A stretch of 64,000 nt of DNA from Bradyrhizobium sp. DOA9 (GCF_000617845.2 NZ_DF820425.1:3213725-3277724); one strand, 5' to 3'; numbered from the stretch's first letter, positions 16,715 to 26,530 are shown. The notes: generated by a model not told the origin, from the sequence alone. Program-made: numbers and translations.

Positions 16715-17140
16715 GTGTATCAGTTTCTTGAACAGACCGTCGACGGCTACATGACGCGCAACGTCAAGACGGTGCAGCGCGGCTTCGACCTGTTCCAGCT
16801 CAGCGAGATGTTCGAGACCGACGATTTCAATTCCTATCCGGTCGAAGACGACGGGCAGGTGGTCGGCATCGTCACCAAGTTCGACATCCTGAAGTGCTTC
16901 GCGTTCACGCCGAGCCAGATGTTGCCGCGCTACGACGACCTGATGAGCCGCAAGATCGGCGACGTCATGACGCCCGAGTTCATCTATGTCAGTCCCGACA
17001 CGCGGCTGACGCGCGTGCTCCAGATCATGGTCGAGCATCGCATCAGGAGCATCATCGTGCTCGACGGCACGCAGAAGCTGGTCGGCATCATCGCGCGTGA
17101 AGACGTCATCGCAGCGCTCAAGGCGACGGCGCGGGAGTGA
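16715..17140 (+). CDS. CBS-pair domain protein
   Basis: A 141-residue protein consisting of two CBS motifs (about 10-65 and 80-138), which together bind adenosyl ligands and act as energy sensors. Conserved segments are MTRNVKTVQRG and DVMTPEFIYVSPDTRL, each followed by a VxGIVTKxDIL-like strand. The GTG at 16715 follows GAGGAGGG by seven bases. It is 41 bases after the stress-protein gene, so it is likely in one transcript with it. The partner is unknown. Confidence 0.88.
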   Translation: MYQFLEQTVDGYMTRNVKTVQRGFDLFQLSEMFETDDFNSYPVEDDGQVVGIVTKFDILKCFAFTPSQMLPRYDDLMSRKIGDVMTPEFIYVSPDTRLTRVLQIMVEHRIRSIIVLDGTQKLVGIIAREDVIAALKATARE

Positions 17141-17257
17141 CGTCCGGATCGTTCGGTTCCAACCTCCGTGGTTTCACGGAGGTGTCTGCGTGCGATGGCC
17201 CTGCGCGCCGACCTCAGCTGGCGGCACATCGCTCACATTAACAGAAATCCATCCATC

Positions 17258-17271
17258 TTGATTTCAATCAA
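17258..17271 (+). promoter_or_regulatory. FixK2 box of the fixNOQP promoter
   Basis: TTGAT-TTCA-ATCAA, a perfect palindromic FixK/FNR-type site. It is centred at 17264.5; a class II start would be near 17306, giving a leader of about 22 bases before the fixN ATG. Same box position as the known fixN promoter of the genus. Confidence 0.92.
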
Positions 17272-17327
17272 TTCCCCGCGAGGGGGGATGTGGTTTCTGG
17301 CAGCGTGTTCTTTCAGAGAGAATCCGC

Positions 17328-18977
17328 ATGAGCCAGCCCTCCATCTCAAAATCCATGACCATCGGTGAAAGCGGCTTGGCTGTCGTATTCGCAGTCACCG
17401 CTTTCCTGTGCGTGATCGCCTCGGCCAAGGCGCTCGATGCGCCCTTCGCATTCCACGCCGCGCTCAGCGCGGCGGCGAGCGTGGCTGCGGTGTTCTTCAT
17501 CGTCAACCGCTACTTCGAGCGGCCGGCGGCGTTGCCGCCGCAGGAAATCAACGGCCGGCCGAACTACAACATGGGGCCGATCAAGTTCGCCTCCTTCATG
17601 GCGATGTTCTGGGGCATTGCCGGATTCCTCGTCGGCCTCATCATCGCCTCGCAGCTGGCCTGGCCCGCGCTGAATTTCGATCTGCCCTGGATCAGCTTCG
17701 GCCGGCTGCGGCCGCTGCACACCTCCGCCGTGATCTTCGCCTTCGGCGGCAACGTGTTGATCGCGACCTCCTTCTACGTGGTGCAGAAGTCCTGCCGCGC
17801 GCGCCTTGCCGGCGACCTTGCGCCGTGGTTCGTCGTGCTCGGCTACAACTTCTTCATCCTGATCGCCGGCACCGGCTATCTGCTCGGCGTCACGCAGGGC
17901 AAGGAATACGCCGAGCCCGAATGGTACTCGGACCTCTGGCTGACCATCGTCTGGGTGGTCTATCTGCTGGTCTTCCTCGTCACCGTCATCAAGCGCAAGG
18001 AACCGCACATCTTCGTCGCGAACTGGTTCTATCTCGCTTTCATCGTGACGATCGCGGTGCTGCATCTCGGCAACAATCCCGCGCTGCCCGTCTCCGTGTT
18101 CGGCTCCAAGTCCTACGTCGCCTGGGGCGGCATCCAGGACGCCATGTTCCAATGGTGGTACGGCCACAACGCGGTCGGCTTCTTCCTGACCGCCGGCTTC
18201 CTCGCCATCATGTACTACTTCATCCCGAAGCGCGCCGACCGGCCGATCTATTCCTACCGGCTGTCGATCATCCACTTCTGGGCCCTGATCTTCCTCTACA
18301 TCTGGGCCGGCCCGCATCATCTGCACTACACGGCGCTGCCGGACTGGACGCAGACGCTCGGCATGACCTTCTCCATCATGCTGTGGATGCCGTCCTGGGG
18401 CGGCATGATCAACGGCCTGATGACGCTGTCGGGTGCCTGGGACAAGCTGCGCACAGACCCCGTGCTGCGCATGCTGGTCGTCTCCGTCGCCTTCTACGGC
18501 ATGTCGACCTTCGAGGGCCCGATGATGTCGATCAAGGTGGTCAACTCGCTCAGCCACTACACCGACTGGACCATCGGCCACGTGCATTCCGGCGCGCTCG
18601 GCTGGGTCGGCTTCGTCTCCTTCGGCGCGCTCTACTGCCTGGTGCCGTGGGCCTGGAATCGCAAGGGTCTCTACAGCCTCAAGCTCGTCAATTGGCACTT
18701 CTGGATCGCCACCCTCGGCATCGTCCTCTACATCTCGGCGATGTGGGTGTCCGGCATCCTGCAAGGCCTGATGTGGCGCGCCTACACCTCGCTCGGCTTC
18801 CTCGAATATTCCTTCATCGAGACCGTCGAGGCGATGCATCCCTTCTACATCATCCGCGCCGCAGGCGGCGGCCTGTTCCTGATCGGCTCGCTGATCATGG
18901 CCTACAATCTCTGGATGACGGTTCGCGTCGGCGAGCAAGAAGTCCAGCTGCCCGTCGCTCTTCAGCCGGCGGAATGA
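17328..18977 (+). CDS. fixN: cbb3-type cytochrome oxidase subunit I (FixN/CcoN)
   Basis: Catalytic subunit of the high-affinity terminal oxidase used in nodules and microaerobic growth; it holds haem b, haem b3 and CuB and reduces O2 to water while pumping protons. It has 549 residues and about 13-14 membrane helices. Conserved histidines lie in [49 protein letters not shown] and [13 protein letters not shown]. First gene of the fixNOQP operon, under a perfect FixK2 box. Confidence 0.98.
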   Translation: MSQPSISKSMTIGESGLAVVFAVTAFLCVIASAKALDAPFAFHAALSAAASVAAVFFIVNRYFERPAALPPQEINGRPNYNMGPIKFASFMAMFWGIAGFLVGLIIASQLAWPALNFDLPWISFGRLRPLHTSAVIFAFGGNVLIATSFYVVQKSCRARLAGDLAPWFVVLGYNFFILIAGTGYLLGVTQGKEYAEPEWYSDLWLTIVWVVYLLVFLVTVIKRKEPHIFVANWFYLAFIVTIAVLHLGNNPALPVSVFGSKSYVAWGGIQDAMFQWWYGHNAVGFFLTAGFLAIMYYFIPKRADRPIYSYRLSIIHFWALIFLYIWAGPHHLHYTALPDWTQTLGMTFSIMLWMPSWGGMINGLMTLSGAWDKLRTDPVLRMLVVSVAFYGMSTFEGPMMSIKVVNSLSHYTDWTIGHVHSGALGWVGFVSFGALYCLVPWAWNRKGLYSLKLVNWHFWIATLGIVLYISAMWVSGILQGLMWRAYTSLGFLEYSFIETVEAMHPFYIIRAAGGGLFLIGSLIMAYNLWMTVRVGEQEVQLPVALQPAE

Positions 18978-18989
18978 GGAGCTCAAGCA

Positions 18990-19724
18990 ATGTCGTTCTG
19001 GACACGTCACCAAATCTTCGAAAAGAACTCGATCATCCTGATCGTCGGCATCCTGCTGGTGATCGCGGTCGGTGGTCTCGTCGAGATCACCCCGCTGTTC
19101 TACCTCAAGAGCACGATCGAGAAGGTCGACGGGGTCAGGCCCTACACGCCGCTCGAGCTCGCCGGACGCAACGTCTACGTCCGCGAGGGTTGCTATCTCT
19201 GCCACTCGCAGATGGTCCGGCCCCTGCGCGACGAGGTCGAGCGCTACGGCCACTTCTCGCTCGCCGCCGAGAGCATGTACGACCACCCGTTCCAGTGGGG
19301 CTCCAAGCGCACCGGCCCGGATCTCGCCCGCGTCGGCGCCAAATATTCCGACGACTGGCACGTCACTCATCTGACCAACCCGCGCGCGATCGTGCCGCAG
19401 TCGGTGATGCCCGGCTATCCGTTCCTCAGCAAGAGCGAGGTCGACCCGGATGCGATCGCCGGCGACATGCGCGCGCTGAGGACCGTCGGGGTGCCCTATA
19501 GCGACGAGCAACTCGCCAATGCCGCCGCCGACCTGAAGGCCCAGGCCGATCCGGACAATGCCGGCACCGACGCCTTCACCAAGCGCTACGCCAAGGCCGT
19601 CGTGCGCAATTTCGACGGCAAGACCGGCACGCCGACCGAGATGGACGCGCTGGTCGCGTACCTGCAGATGCTCGGCACGCTGGTCGACTTCAAGATCTAC
19701 AACGAGAAAGCCAATCTTCGCTGA
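18990..19724 (+). CDS. fixO: cbb3 oxidase monohaem cytochrome c subunit (FixO/CcoO)
   Basis: Membrane-anchored c-type cytochrome passing electrons from FixP to FixN. It has 244 residues: one N-terminal membrane anchor (about 13-35), one haem-binding motif CYLCH (68-72), and Met ligands within the SVMPGYPFL segment. It lies 12 bases after fixN. Confidence 0.97.
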   Translation: MSFWTRHQIFEKNSIILIVGILLVIAVGGLVEITPLFYLKSTIEKVDGVRPYTPLELAGRNVYVREGCYLCHSQMVRPLRDEVERYGHFSLAAESMYDHPFQWGSKRTGPDLARVGAKYSDDWHVTHLTNPRAIVPQSVMPGYPFLSKSEVDPDAIAGDMRALRTVGVPYSDEQLANAAADLKAQADPDNAGTDAFTKRYAKAVVRNFDGKTGTPTEMDALVAYLQMLGTLVDFKIYNEKANLR

Positions 19725-19737
19725 GAAGGCATGAACG

Positions 19738-19902
19738 ATGAAAGCCATCCTGACCGTCCATAATCTTGCGTCCGATCTCGTGACGACGATCTGGACACCG
19801 GTGTTCGTCGCGATCTTTCTCGCGATCATCGCCTACGCATTTTGGCCCCGTAACAAGGCTGCGTTCGACAAGGCAGCGCACCTGCCCTTGCGGGAGGAGT
19901 GA
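19738..19902 (+). CDS. fixQ: cbb3 oxidase small subunit (FixQ/CcoQ)
   Basis: A 54-residue single-span membrane protein (MKAILTVHNLASDLVTTIW start; span about 19-36 ending in AYAFWPRNK), which stabilises the oxidase complex. ATG 19738 gives the proper reading frame; an out-of-frame ATG lies at 19731. It sits between fixO and fixP with six bases to fixP, the canonical order. Confidence 0.95.
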   Translation: MKAILTVHNLASDLVTTIWTPVFVAIFLAIIAYAFWPRNKAAFDKAAHLPLREE

Positions 19903-19908
19903 GAAAAC

Positions 19909-20784
19909 ATGACCGATCATTCTAGCGACATCGATTCCGTCTCCGGCAAGTCCACGACCGGACACGAGTGGGACGGCATCAAGGAGCTCAACACGCCGCT
20001 GCCGCGGTGGTGGGTGATCACCTTCTACCTCACCATCCTCTGGTCGATCGGCTATTGGGTCGTCTATCCGGCCTGGCCGCTGATCCAAAGCAACACAGCC
20101 GGCGTGTTCGGCTATTCCTCGCGCGCCGACGTCGCGGTCGAGCTCGCCAACCTCGAAAAGATCCGGGGTGGCAAGATGGCGGCGCTGGGCACGGCCTCGC
20201 TCGCCGACATCGAGAAGGATCCGGCGCTGCTGGCGCTCGCCCGCGCCAAGGGCAAGACCGTGTTCGGCGACAATTGCGCGCCGTGCCACGGCACGGGTGC
20301 GACGGGGTCCAAGGGCTATCCCAACCTGAACGACGACGAATGGTTGTGGGGCGGCTCGCTCGACCAGATCATGCAGACCATCCAGTTCGGCGTGCGGTCG
20401 GGCCATGCCAAGACCCATGAGGGCCAGATGCTCGCCTTCGGCAAGGACGGCGTGCTGAAGTCGGACGAGATCGTCACGGTCGCCAATTACGTGCGGTCGC
20501 TGGCGGGCCTGTCCACCCGCAACGGCTACGACGCCGCCAAGGGCCAGAAGATCTTCGCGGAGAACTGCGCCGCCTGCCATGGCGACGCCGGCAAGGGCAA
20601 CCAGGAGATGGGCGCACCGAACCTGACCGACAAGATCTGGCTCTACGGCTCCGACGAGGCGAGCCTGGTCGAGACCATCAGCCAGGGCCGCGCCGGCGTG
20701 ATGCCGGCCTGGGAAGGCCGGCTCGATCCTTCCACCATCAAGGCGATGGCGGTCTACGTCCACTCGCTGGGCGGCGGCAAATAG
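19909..20784 (+). CDS. fixP: cbb3 oxidase dihaem cytochrome c subunit (FixP/CcoP)
   Basis: Entry point for electrons from soluble cytochrome c. It has 291 residues, a membrane anchor (about 34-54) and two haem motifs, CAPCH (123-127) and CAACH (220-224), each with a downstream Met-containing ligand segment. Last gene of fixNOQP; an intrinsic terminator follows. Confidence 0.97.
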   Translation: MTDHSSDIDSVSGKSTTGHEWDGIKELNTPLPRWWVITFYLTILWSIGYWVVYPAWPLIQSNTAGVFGYSSRADVAVELANLEKIRGGKMAALGTASLADIEKDPALLALARAKGKTVFGDNCAPCHGTGATGSKGYPNLNDDEWLWGGSLDQIMQTIQFGVRSGHAKTHEGQMLAFGKDGVLKSDEIVTVANYVRSLAGLSTRNGYDAAKGQKIFAENCAACHGDAGKGNQEMGAPNLTDKIWLYGSDEASLVETISQGRAGVMPAWEGRLDPSTIKAMAVYVHSLGGGK

Positions 20785-20810
20785 GCCGATCCGCGACCGA
20801 CGACTTCCGG

Positions 20811-20837
20811 CGGGGGCGAAGAAAAGCGCCCCCGTTT
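20811..20837 (+). terminator. terminator after fixP
   Basis: CGGGGGCG (20811-20818), loop AAGAAAAG, CGCCCCCG (20827-20834), then TTT. An 8-bp GC-rich stem separating fixNOQP from fixGHIS; it abuts the fixG FixK2-like box. Confidence 0.75.
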
Positions 20838-20849
20838 GCGTTGGATCAA
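20836..20849 (+). promoter_or_regulatory. FixK2-like box of the fixGHIS promoter
   Basis: TTGCG-TTGG-ATCAA matches the FixK2 consensus at 8 of 10 positions, with a perfect right half. A class II start near 20884 would give a leader of about 23 bases to the ATG at 20907, mirroring the fixN geometry. Confidence 0.7.
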
Positions 20850-20906
20850 CCCGCGCGGCGGTGCCGGGTCTAGGTTCGATCGCACCTTTTGAAGAAGCTC
20901 GAGGCG

Positions 20907-22373
20907 ATGAACAAGACCGTCAATCCGAACGAACTGAAGCCGGCGGACGACGTCGGGCCGCTCTATGCGGCCCGCAAGAAGGTCTATCCCCAGAGCGTCT
21001 CGGGCACGTTCCGCCGGATCAAATGGGGGCTGATGGCGGTCTGCCTCGGCGTCTATTACTTCCTGCCCTTCGTGCGCTGGAATCGCGGTCTCGGCGCGCC
21101 GAGCCAGGCGGTGCTGATCGATCTTCCCAGCAGCCGCTTCTATTTCTTCTTCATCGAGCTGTGGCCGCAGGAGGTGTATTACTTCACGGGCCTGTTGATC
21201 GTCGCCGCGGTGGCGCTGTTCCTGATGAACTCCGTCGGCGGCCGGATCTGGTGCGGCTATCTCTGTCCGCAGACGGTGTGGACCGACCTGTTCTACGCGG
21301 TCGAGCGCCTGATCGAGGGCGACCGGCGCGAGCGCATGAAGAAGGATGCGTCGACCGATCCGATGAAGCTCGAGCGCATCTCCGAGATCGTGCTCAAGCA
21401 TTCGATCTGGCTCTTGATCGCCTGGTGGACCGGCGGCGCCTGGGTGCTCTACTTCAACGACGCGCCGACCCTGGTGAAGGAGCTCGTCACCTTCCAGGGG
21501 CCGATGATCGCCTATATCTGGATCGGCATTCTCACCGCGACGACCTATGTGCTCGCCGGCTACATGCGCGAGCAGGTCTGCACCTATATGTGCCCGTGGC
21601 CGCGCATCCAGGCCGCGCTCACCGACGAATGGGCGCTCAACGTCACCTATCGCTACGACCGCGGCGAGAAGCGCACCTCGGTGAAGAAGGCCGCCGAGCT
21701 GCGCGCCCTCGGCCAGCAGGTCGGCGATTGCGTCGATTGCTACCAGTGCGTGGCGGTCTGCCCCACCGGCATCGACATCCGCAACGGACCGCAGATGGAA
21801 TGCATCCAGTGCGGGCTGTGCATCGACGCCTGCGACAACGTGATGACCAAGATCGGCCGGCCGAAGCGGCTGATCGGCTACGACAACGACATCAACATCC
21901 ACCGCCGCCAGGAAGGCAAGGCGCCGATCTACCGGATCGTCCGGCCCCGCACCGTGGTCTACGGTGTCATCATCGCGGCCGTCGGCGGTTTCATGATCTA
22001 TACGCTGGCGACGCGCAGCCTGCTCGACGTCAACGTGCTGCACGACCGCAACCCTGTCGCAGTCAAGCTCAGCGACGGCTCGATCCGCAACGCCTATACG
22101 GTGCGACTCCTGAACAAGAGCGGCTACGACCGCGCCATCGCCATCGACGTCGAGGGGCCGGTCAATCCCACGATGCATGTGGTCGGCGTCGATTCGGTGA
22201 CGCCTGATAGGCCCATCATCGTGATCCCGCGCGACTCCACCAGCGAGCTGCGGCTGCTCGTCACGGCGCCGGCCGACAACAATCCGGAGAAGTCGATCCC
22301 GGTCCGCTTCCACGTCATGGATATCGGTCTCGGCGTTGCCGCGAGCGCCACCGACAATTTCGTCGCGCCGTAA
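20907..22373 (+). CDS. fixG: FixG (CcoG-like), polyferredoxin for cbb3 copper assembly
   Basis: Membrane iron-sulfur protein thought to reduce Cu(II) to Cu(I) for cbb3 oxidase maturation. It has 488 residues from ATG 20907, with about five membrane segments and two [4Fe-4S] cysteine clusters: CVDCYQCVAVCP and CIQCGLCIDACD. A C-terminal periplasmic Ig-like domain (about 370-488) carries TVRLLNKSGYDRA. A TTG start at 20889 would add six residues but nearly coincides with the predicted transcription start, so ATG is preferred. Confidence 0.95.
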   Translation: MNKTVNPNELKPADDVGPLYAARKKVYPQSVSGTFRRIKWGLMAVCLGVYYFLPFVRWNRGLGAPSQAVLIDLPSSRFYFFFIELWPQEVYYFTGLLIVAAVALFLMNSVGGRIWCGYLCPQTVWTDLFYAVERLIEGDRRERMKKDASTDPMKLERISEIVLKHSIWLLIAWWTGGAWVLYFNDAPTLVKELVTFQGPMIAYIWIGILTATTYVLAGYMREQVCTYMCPWPRIQAALTDEWALNVTYRYDRGEKRTSVKKAAELRALGQQVGDCVDCYQCVAVCPTGIDIRNGPQMECIQCGLCIDACDNVMTKIGRPKRLIGYDNDINIHRRQEGKAPIYRIVRPRTVVYGVIIAAVGGFMIYTLATRSLLDVNVLHDRNPVAVKLSDGSIRNAYTVRLLNKSGYDRAIAIDVEGPVNPTMHVVGVDSVTPDRPIIVIPRDSTSELRLLVTAPADNNPEKSIPVRFHVMDIGLGVAASATDNFVAP

Positions 22374-22388
22374 GTCCAGGAGACCATC

Positions 22389-22874
22389 ATGTCATCCAAG
22401 CCGCTGACCGGAACCAAAGTCTTCCTGATGCTGGTCGCTTTCTTCGGCCTCGTGATCGGCGTCAACGCGACGATGATGAAGCTCGCGATCGCAACGCTCC
22501 CCGGCACCGATGTCGACAGCCCCTATGCCGCGGGCCTCGTCTACGATCGCGAGATCTCGGCGGCGCAGGACCAGGCGGCGCGCAAATGGAAGGTCGACGC
22601 CCATATCGAGCGTCGCAACGACGGCGGCGCCGCGGTCCAGGTCGAAGCCCGCGATGCCGGCGGCCAGCCGATCTCCGGGCTGAAGTTCGGCGGCCGGCTG
22701 GAGCGGCCGACCGACAAGCGCGCCGACCTCGCCGTCGAGCTCACCGAAGCCGGCATCGGTCTCTACCGCGGCAACGCGGCGTCCGTCGCGCCGGGACAAT
22801 GGGACCTGGTGATCGAGGGCGAGGCGCGAGGAACGCGCGTGTTCATGTCGCGCAATCGCGTGATCCTGAACTGA
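22389..22874 (+). CDS. fixH: FixH (CcoH-like), cbb3 assembly factor
   Basis: A 161-residue protein with one N-terminal membrane span (about 10-32; FLMLVAFFGLVIGVNATM) and a periplasmic domain with the conserved SPYAAGLVYDREISAAQDQA segment. It assists cbb3 assembly together with FixI. It follows fixG by 15 bases. Confidence 0.95.
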   Translation: MSSKPLTGTKVFLMLVAFFGLVIGVNATMMKLAIATLPGTDVDSPYAAGLVYDREISAAQDQAARKWKVDAHIERRNDGGAAVQVEARDAGGQPISGLKFGGRLERPTDKRADLAVELTEAGIGLYRGNAASVAPGQWDLVIEGEARGTRVFMSRNRVILN

Positions 22875-22885
22875 AGGACATCGTC

Positions 22886-25075
22886 ATGCAGGTCACGCGC
22901 GATTTCTCTCATTACGTCCGCGAAGCCGGCGAGGGCCTCCGGCACATCGATCTCGCCGTCGAGGGCGTTCACTGCGCCGGTTGCATGGCCAAGATCGAGC
23001 GCGGGCTCTCGGCCATTCCCGACGTCACGCTGGCGCGCGTCAACCTCACCGACCGCCGCGTCGCGCTGGAATGGAAGGCGGGCACGCTCGATCCCGGCCG
23101 CTTCATCGATCGGCTCGAGGAGCTCGGCTACAAGGCCTATCCGTTCGAGACCGAGAGCGCGGAGGTCGCCGAGGTCGCCGAATCCCGCTTCCTGCTGCGC
23201 TGCCTCGGCGTCGCCGCCTTCGCCACCATGAACGTGATGATGCTGTCGATCCCGGTGTGGTCGGGCAACGTCTCGGACATGCTGCCCGAGCAGCGCGACT
23301 TCTTCCACTGGCTGTCGGCGCTGATCGCGTTGCCGGCGGCGGCCTATGCCGGCCAGCCGTTCTTCCGCTCGGCCTGGCGCGCGCTGTCGGCCAAGACCAC
23401 CAACATGGACGTGCCGATCTCGATCGGCGTGATCCTGGCGCTCGGCATGTCCGTGGTCGAGACCATCCATCACGCCGAGCATGCCTATTTCGACGCTGCG
23501 ATCATGCTGCTGACCTTCCTCCTGGTCGGCCGCTTCCTCGACCAGAACATGCGGCGGCGGACCCGCGCGGTCGCCGGCAATCTCGCCGCGCTGAAGGCGG
23601 AGACGGCGGCGAAGTTCATAGGTCCCGACGAGATCTCGCAGGTGCCGGTGGCCGCGATCCATCCCGGCGACATCGTGCTGCTCAGGCCCGGCGAGCGCTG
23701 CGCCGTCGACGGCACCGTGATCGAGGGGCGTTCGGAGATCGACCAGAGCCTGATCACCGGCGAGACCCTCTATGTCACCGCCGAGCAGGGCACGCCGGTC
23801 TATGCGGGATCGATGAACATCTCCGGCAGCTTGCGGGTGCGGGTCTCGGCCGCCTCCGAGGCGACGCTGCTCGCCGAGATCACGCGGCTGCTCGACAACG
23901 CGCTCCAGGCGCGCTCGCGCTACATGCGCCTCGCCGACCGGGCCTCGCGGCTCTACGCGCCGGTGGTGCACGCGACCGCGTTGCTGACAATTCTCGGCTG
24001 GGTGATCGCGGGTGCCTCCTGGCACGATGCGATCGTGACCGGCGTCGCCGTGCTGATCATCACCTGTCCCTGCGCGCTCGGGCTCGCGATCCCGACCGTG
24101 CAGACGGTCGCCTCCGGTGCGATGTTCAAAGCGGGTGTGCTGCTCAATGCGGGCGATGCCATCGAGCGGCTGGCCGAAGCCGACCATGTTATCTTCGACA
24201 AGACCGGTACGCTGACGCTGCCCGAGCTCGAAGTCATGAATGCCGCCGACATCCCCGCCGATATCTTCGAGCTCGCCGGCCGGCTCGCGCTGTCGAGCCA
24301 TCATCCGGTGGCCGCCGCCGTCGCTCAGGCTGCCGGTGCGAAATCTCCGATCGTCGGTGCGGTGGAGGAGGCCGGGCAGGGCGTCCGCGCGACCGTCGAC
24401 GGCGTCGAGCTTCGCCTCGGTCGTCCCTCCTTCTGCGGTGCCGAGGCGCTGGTCGGCGTCGCCGCGCTCGATCCCGAGGCCTCCATCGTGGCTTTCAGCA
24501 AGGGTACCGCAAAGTTCATCCTTTCCGTCCGCCAGGGCCTGCGTCCGGATGCCAAGGCGGTGATCGCGGCGCTGAAGGCGCGCAACATCGGTATCGAGAT
24601 CCTCTCCGGCGATCGCGAGCCGGCGGTGAAGGCCGCGGCGGAGGCGCTCGACATCCCCGAATGGCGCGCCGGCGTCACCCCGGCCGACAAGATCGCGCGG
24701 ATCGAAGAACTGAAACGGCGCGGCGCGAAGGTGCTGATGGTCGGCGACGGCATGAACGACGCGCCCTCGCTCGCGGCGGCCCATGTCTCGATGTCGCCGA
24801 TCTCGGCCGCGCATCTCAGCCAGGCCACCGCCGATCTCGTCTTCCTCGGCCGGCCGCTGGCCCCCGTCGTCGCCGCCATCGACGCTGCGCGCAAGGCGCT
24901 GCATCTGATGCGGCAGAACCTCTGGCTTGCGATCGGCTACAACGTGCTGGCAGTGCCGGTTGCGATCAGCGGCGTCGTGACGCCCCTGATTGCGGCTGCC
25001 GCCATGAGCGGATCGTCGATCCTGGTGATGCTGAACTCGCTGCGCGCCCGCAGCGGCTCGCGGGAGATCGTGTGA
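22886..25075 (+). CDS. fixI: FixI (CcoI-like), copper-exporting P1B-type ATPase
   Basis: Delivers copper for the CuB centre of cbb3 oxidase. It has 729 residues: an N-terminal heavy-metal domain with CAGC (30-33), eight membrane helices, the ion-path motif CPC (394-396), phosphorylated Asp438 in DKTGT, the SSHHPVAAAV HP-motif segment and GDGMND. ATG 22886 is used; the frame is open further upstream through fixH. Its stop overlaps the fixS start (TGATG). Confidence 0.97.
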   Translation: MQVTRDFSHYVREAGEGLRHIDLAVEGVHCAGCMAKIERGLSAIPDVTLARVNLTDRRVALEWKAGTLDPGRFIDRLEELGYKAYPFETESAEVAEVAESRFLLRCLGVAAFATMNVMMLSIPVWSGNVSDMLPEQRDFFHWLSALIALPAAAYAGQPFFRSAWRALSAKTTNMDVPISIGVILALGMSVVETIHHAEHAYFDAAIMLLTFLLVGRFLDQNMRRRTRAVAGNLAALKAETAAKFIGPDEISQVPVAAIHPGDIVLLRPGERCAVDGTVIEGRSEIDQSLITGETLYVTAEQGTPVYAGSMNISGSLRVRVSAASEATLLAEITRLLDNALQARSRYMRLADRASRLYAPVVHATALLTILGWVIAGASWHDAIVTGVAVLIITCPCALGLAIPTVQTVASGAMFKAGVLLNAGDAIERLAEADHVIFDKTGTLTLPELEVMNAADIPADIFELAGRLALSSHHPVAAAVAQAAGAKSPIVGAVEEAGQGVRATVDGVELRLGRPSFCGAEALVGVAALDPEASIVAFSKGTAKFILSVRQGLRPDAKAVIAALKARNIGIEILSGDREPAVKAAAEALDIPEWRAGVTPADKIARIEELKRRGAKVLMVGDGMNDAPSLAAAHVSMSPISAAHLSQATADLVFLGRPLAPVVAAIDAARKALHLMRQNLWLAIGYNVLAVPVAISGVVTPLIAAAAMSGSSILVMLNSLRARSGSREIV

Positions 25076-25242
25076 TGGAGATCCTGGTCATCCTGGTCCC
25101 GCTGGCCCTGATGCTCGGAGGTGCCGGTCTCGTCGCTTTCCTGTGGTCGCTCAGGAGCGGCCAGTACGACGATCTCGACGGGGCCGCCTGGCGCGCGATC
25201 GCCGACGACGAGCCGCCGCAGGAAGCGCCGGCGAAACGCTAG
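25075..25242 (+). CDS. fixS: FixS (CcoS-like), small cbb3 maturation protein
   Basis: A 55-residue single-span protein (MEILVILVPLALMLGGAGL...) followed by the conserved WSLRSGQYDDLDG segment typical of CcoS. It is required for cofactor insertion into cbb3 oxidase. Its start overlaps the end of fixI, and its TAG stop lies in a CTAG shared with the convergent MFS gene. Confidence 0.96.
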   Translation: MEILVILVPLALMLGGAGLVAFLWSLRSGQYDDLDGAAWRAIADDEPPQEAPAKR

Positions 25243-26441
25243 CGTTTCAGGGCGAATGTAAGCAGGGCTGCGGCCGCCAGCGCCGCGCCCACGCCGAATA
25301 CGCAGGCCTCCCAGCCGAAGCTGTCGAACAGGCGACCGAGCACAGCCGTACCGACCAGCCCGCCGGCGAAGTAACACGCAAGATAGGTCCCGCTGGCGAT
25401 GCCGCGGTTGTCGGCAGCAGCCTGTCCGACGAAACCCGTCGCGGCGGCCTGTGCGAAGAACGTGCCGACCCCGACCAGGACCATGCCGGCGAGCACCTCG
25501 CCGAGATGCGGCGCCAGCATCAGGGGCAAACCGAGCCCGGCAACAGCGAGCGCGCCCCAGATCGTGGGCCGCGTTCCCAGCCGCGCGGCCACCCTGCCGG
25601 CCAGAAGCGTTGTGACGATCGACGGCAGGAAGACGAAATAGACGAGACCGAGGTCCATCATGCCGAGCGACAGCGGCGGCCGCACCAGCACGAAATTGAC
25701 GTAGGTGAAGGTTCCGATGAAGGCGAACAGGATGCAGAAGCCGATGCCGAAAGCGGCGCGCAGCTGCGGATTGCGCCAATGCGCGAGGGTGGCGGACCAA
25801 GGCGATGCCGCCGGCGTCATTGCATGCATCGGCCGCACGCGGCCCACCGTGAAATAGACCAGCGCCGCGCCGGCAAGATTGAGCGCCGCGAAGACATAGA
25901 AGTTCCAGGCGAGGCCGAGGCCATCGGCCAATGCGGCCGAGATCAGCCGGCCGACGAGGTTGCTCGCGACATTGCCGGTGATGTAGGCGGCAAACGCGCC
26001 GCCGGCGTCCATGGCGCTGCATTGCTCGCCGAGATAGGCGAGGGTGAGCGCGAAGGCGGACGCCATGCACAGGCCCTGGGCGACCCGCAGCGCGGTGAAG
26101 ACGGCAAGATTGGGCGCGACAGCCAGCAGGCTGGTGGGGACCGCAAGCAGGGCCAGGCTGAGCAGGATGCCGGTTCGCCGGTCGATATGCGGGCTGAAGA
26201 AGCCGACGACGAGGCTGGCTGCGGCCATGCCGAAGGTGCTGGCGTTGACGGCAAAGCCCATCGCCGCGGGTGTGACGCCGTAGTGCCGCGTCAGCGAGGG
26301 CAGGATCGCCTGCGTCGCGAAGAGATCGACGACCGTCAGGAATGCGGTGAGGCCGATCACGAGCGAGCGAAACGCGAGGCCTGGCGAGTGTGCTTCCATC
26401 GTCATCGTGGCCGGGCTGCTCGATGCGGAAAGATCGGTCAT
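25239..26441 (-). CDS. MFS transporter (YnfM-like)
   Basis: Twelve-span major facilitator carrier of 400 residues, resembling the YnfM / arabinose-exporter branch (DLFATQAILPSLTRHYGVTP in span 1). ATG 26441 is chosen; upstream in-frame sequence is not hydrophobic and reads as leader. It is last in a same-strand series (DUF302, disulfide oxidoreductase, cupin, MFS) with gaps of 86-113 bases, so it may share their regulation. It converges on fixS with a 4-base overlap. Substrate unknown. Confidence 0.87.
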   Translation of the reverse strand: MTDLSASSSPATMTMEAHSPGLAFRSLVIGLTAFLTVVDLFATQAILPSLTRHYGVTPAAMGFAVNASTFGMAAASLVVGFFSPHIDRRTGILLSLALLAVPTSLLAVAPNLAVFTALRVAQGLCMASAFALTLAYLGEQCSAMDAGGAFAAYITGNVASNLVGRLISAALADGLGLAWNFYVFAALNLAGAALVYFTVGRVRPMHAMTPAASPWSATLAHWRNPQLRAAFGIGFCILFAFIGTFTYVNFVLVRPPLSLGMMDLGLVYFVFLPSIVTTLLAGRVAARLGTRPTIWGALAVAGLGLPLMLAPHLGEVLAGMVLVGVGTFFAQAAATGFVGQAAADNRGIASGTYLACYFAGGLVGTAVLGRLFDSFGWEACVFGVGAALAAAALLTFALKR

Positions 26442-26464
26442 GGCATGATGATCCTGTGAGGCAT

Positions 26465-26495
26465 GCGGCGCCCGGCATGGGGTCCCGGGCGCCGC
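26465..26495. other. GC-rich hairpin between cupin and MFS genes
   Basis: GCGGCGCCCGG (26465-26475) pairs perfectly with CCGGGCGCCGC (26485-26495) around a 9-base loop. On the minus strand it lies between the cupin stop and the MFS start without a T run. It may end or partly attenuate the cupin transcript, or protect it from decay. Confidence 0.5.
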
Positions 26496-26530
26496 ATTTC
26501 GTAACGGCCGCTGGGGCTGAAGAGCGCTCG

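Noticed and set aside
17346..19829. Open frame of about 830 codons antisense to fixN and fixO
   Set aside because: Low-complexity Asp/Gln/Arg/His-rich translation without domains; a mirror of strongly biased codons in fixNO.
22763..24904. Long minus-strand frame opposite fixI
   Set aside because: Same shadow effect; no ribosome site or recognisable family.
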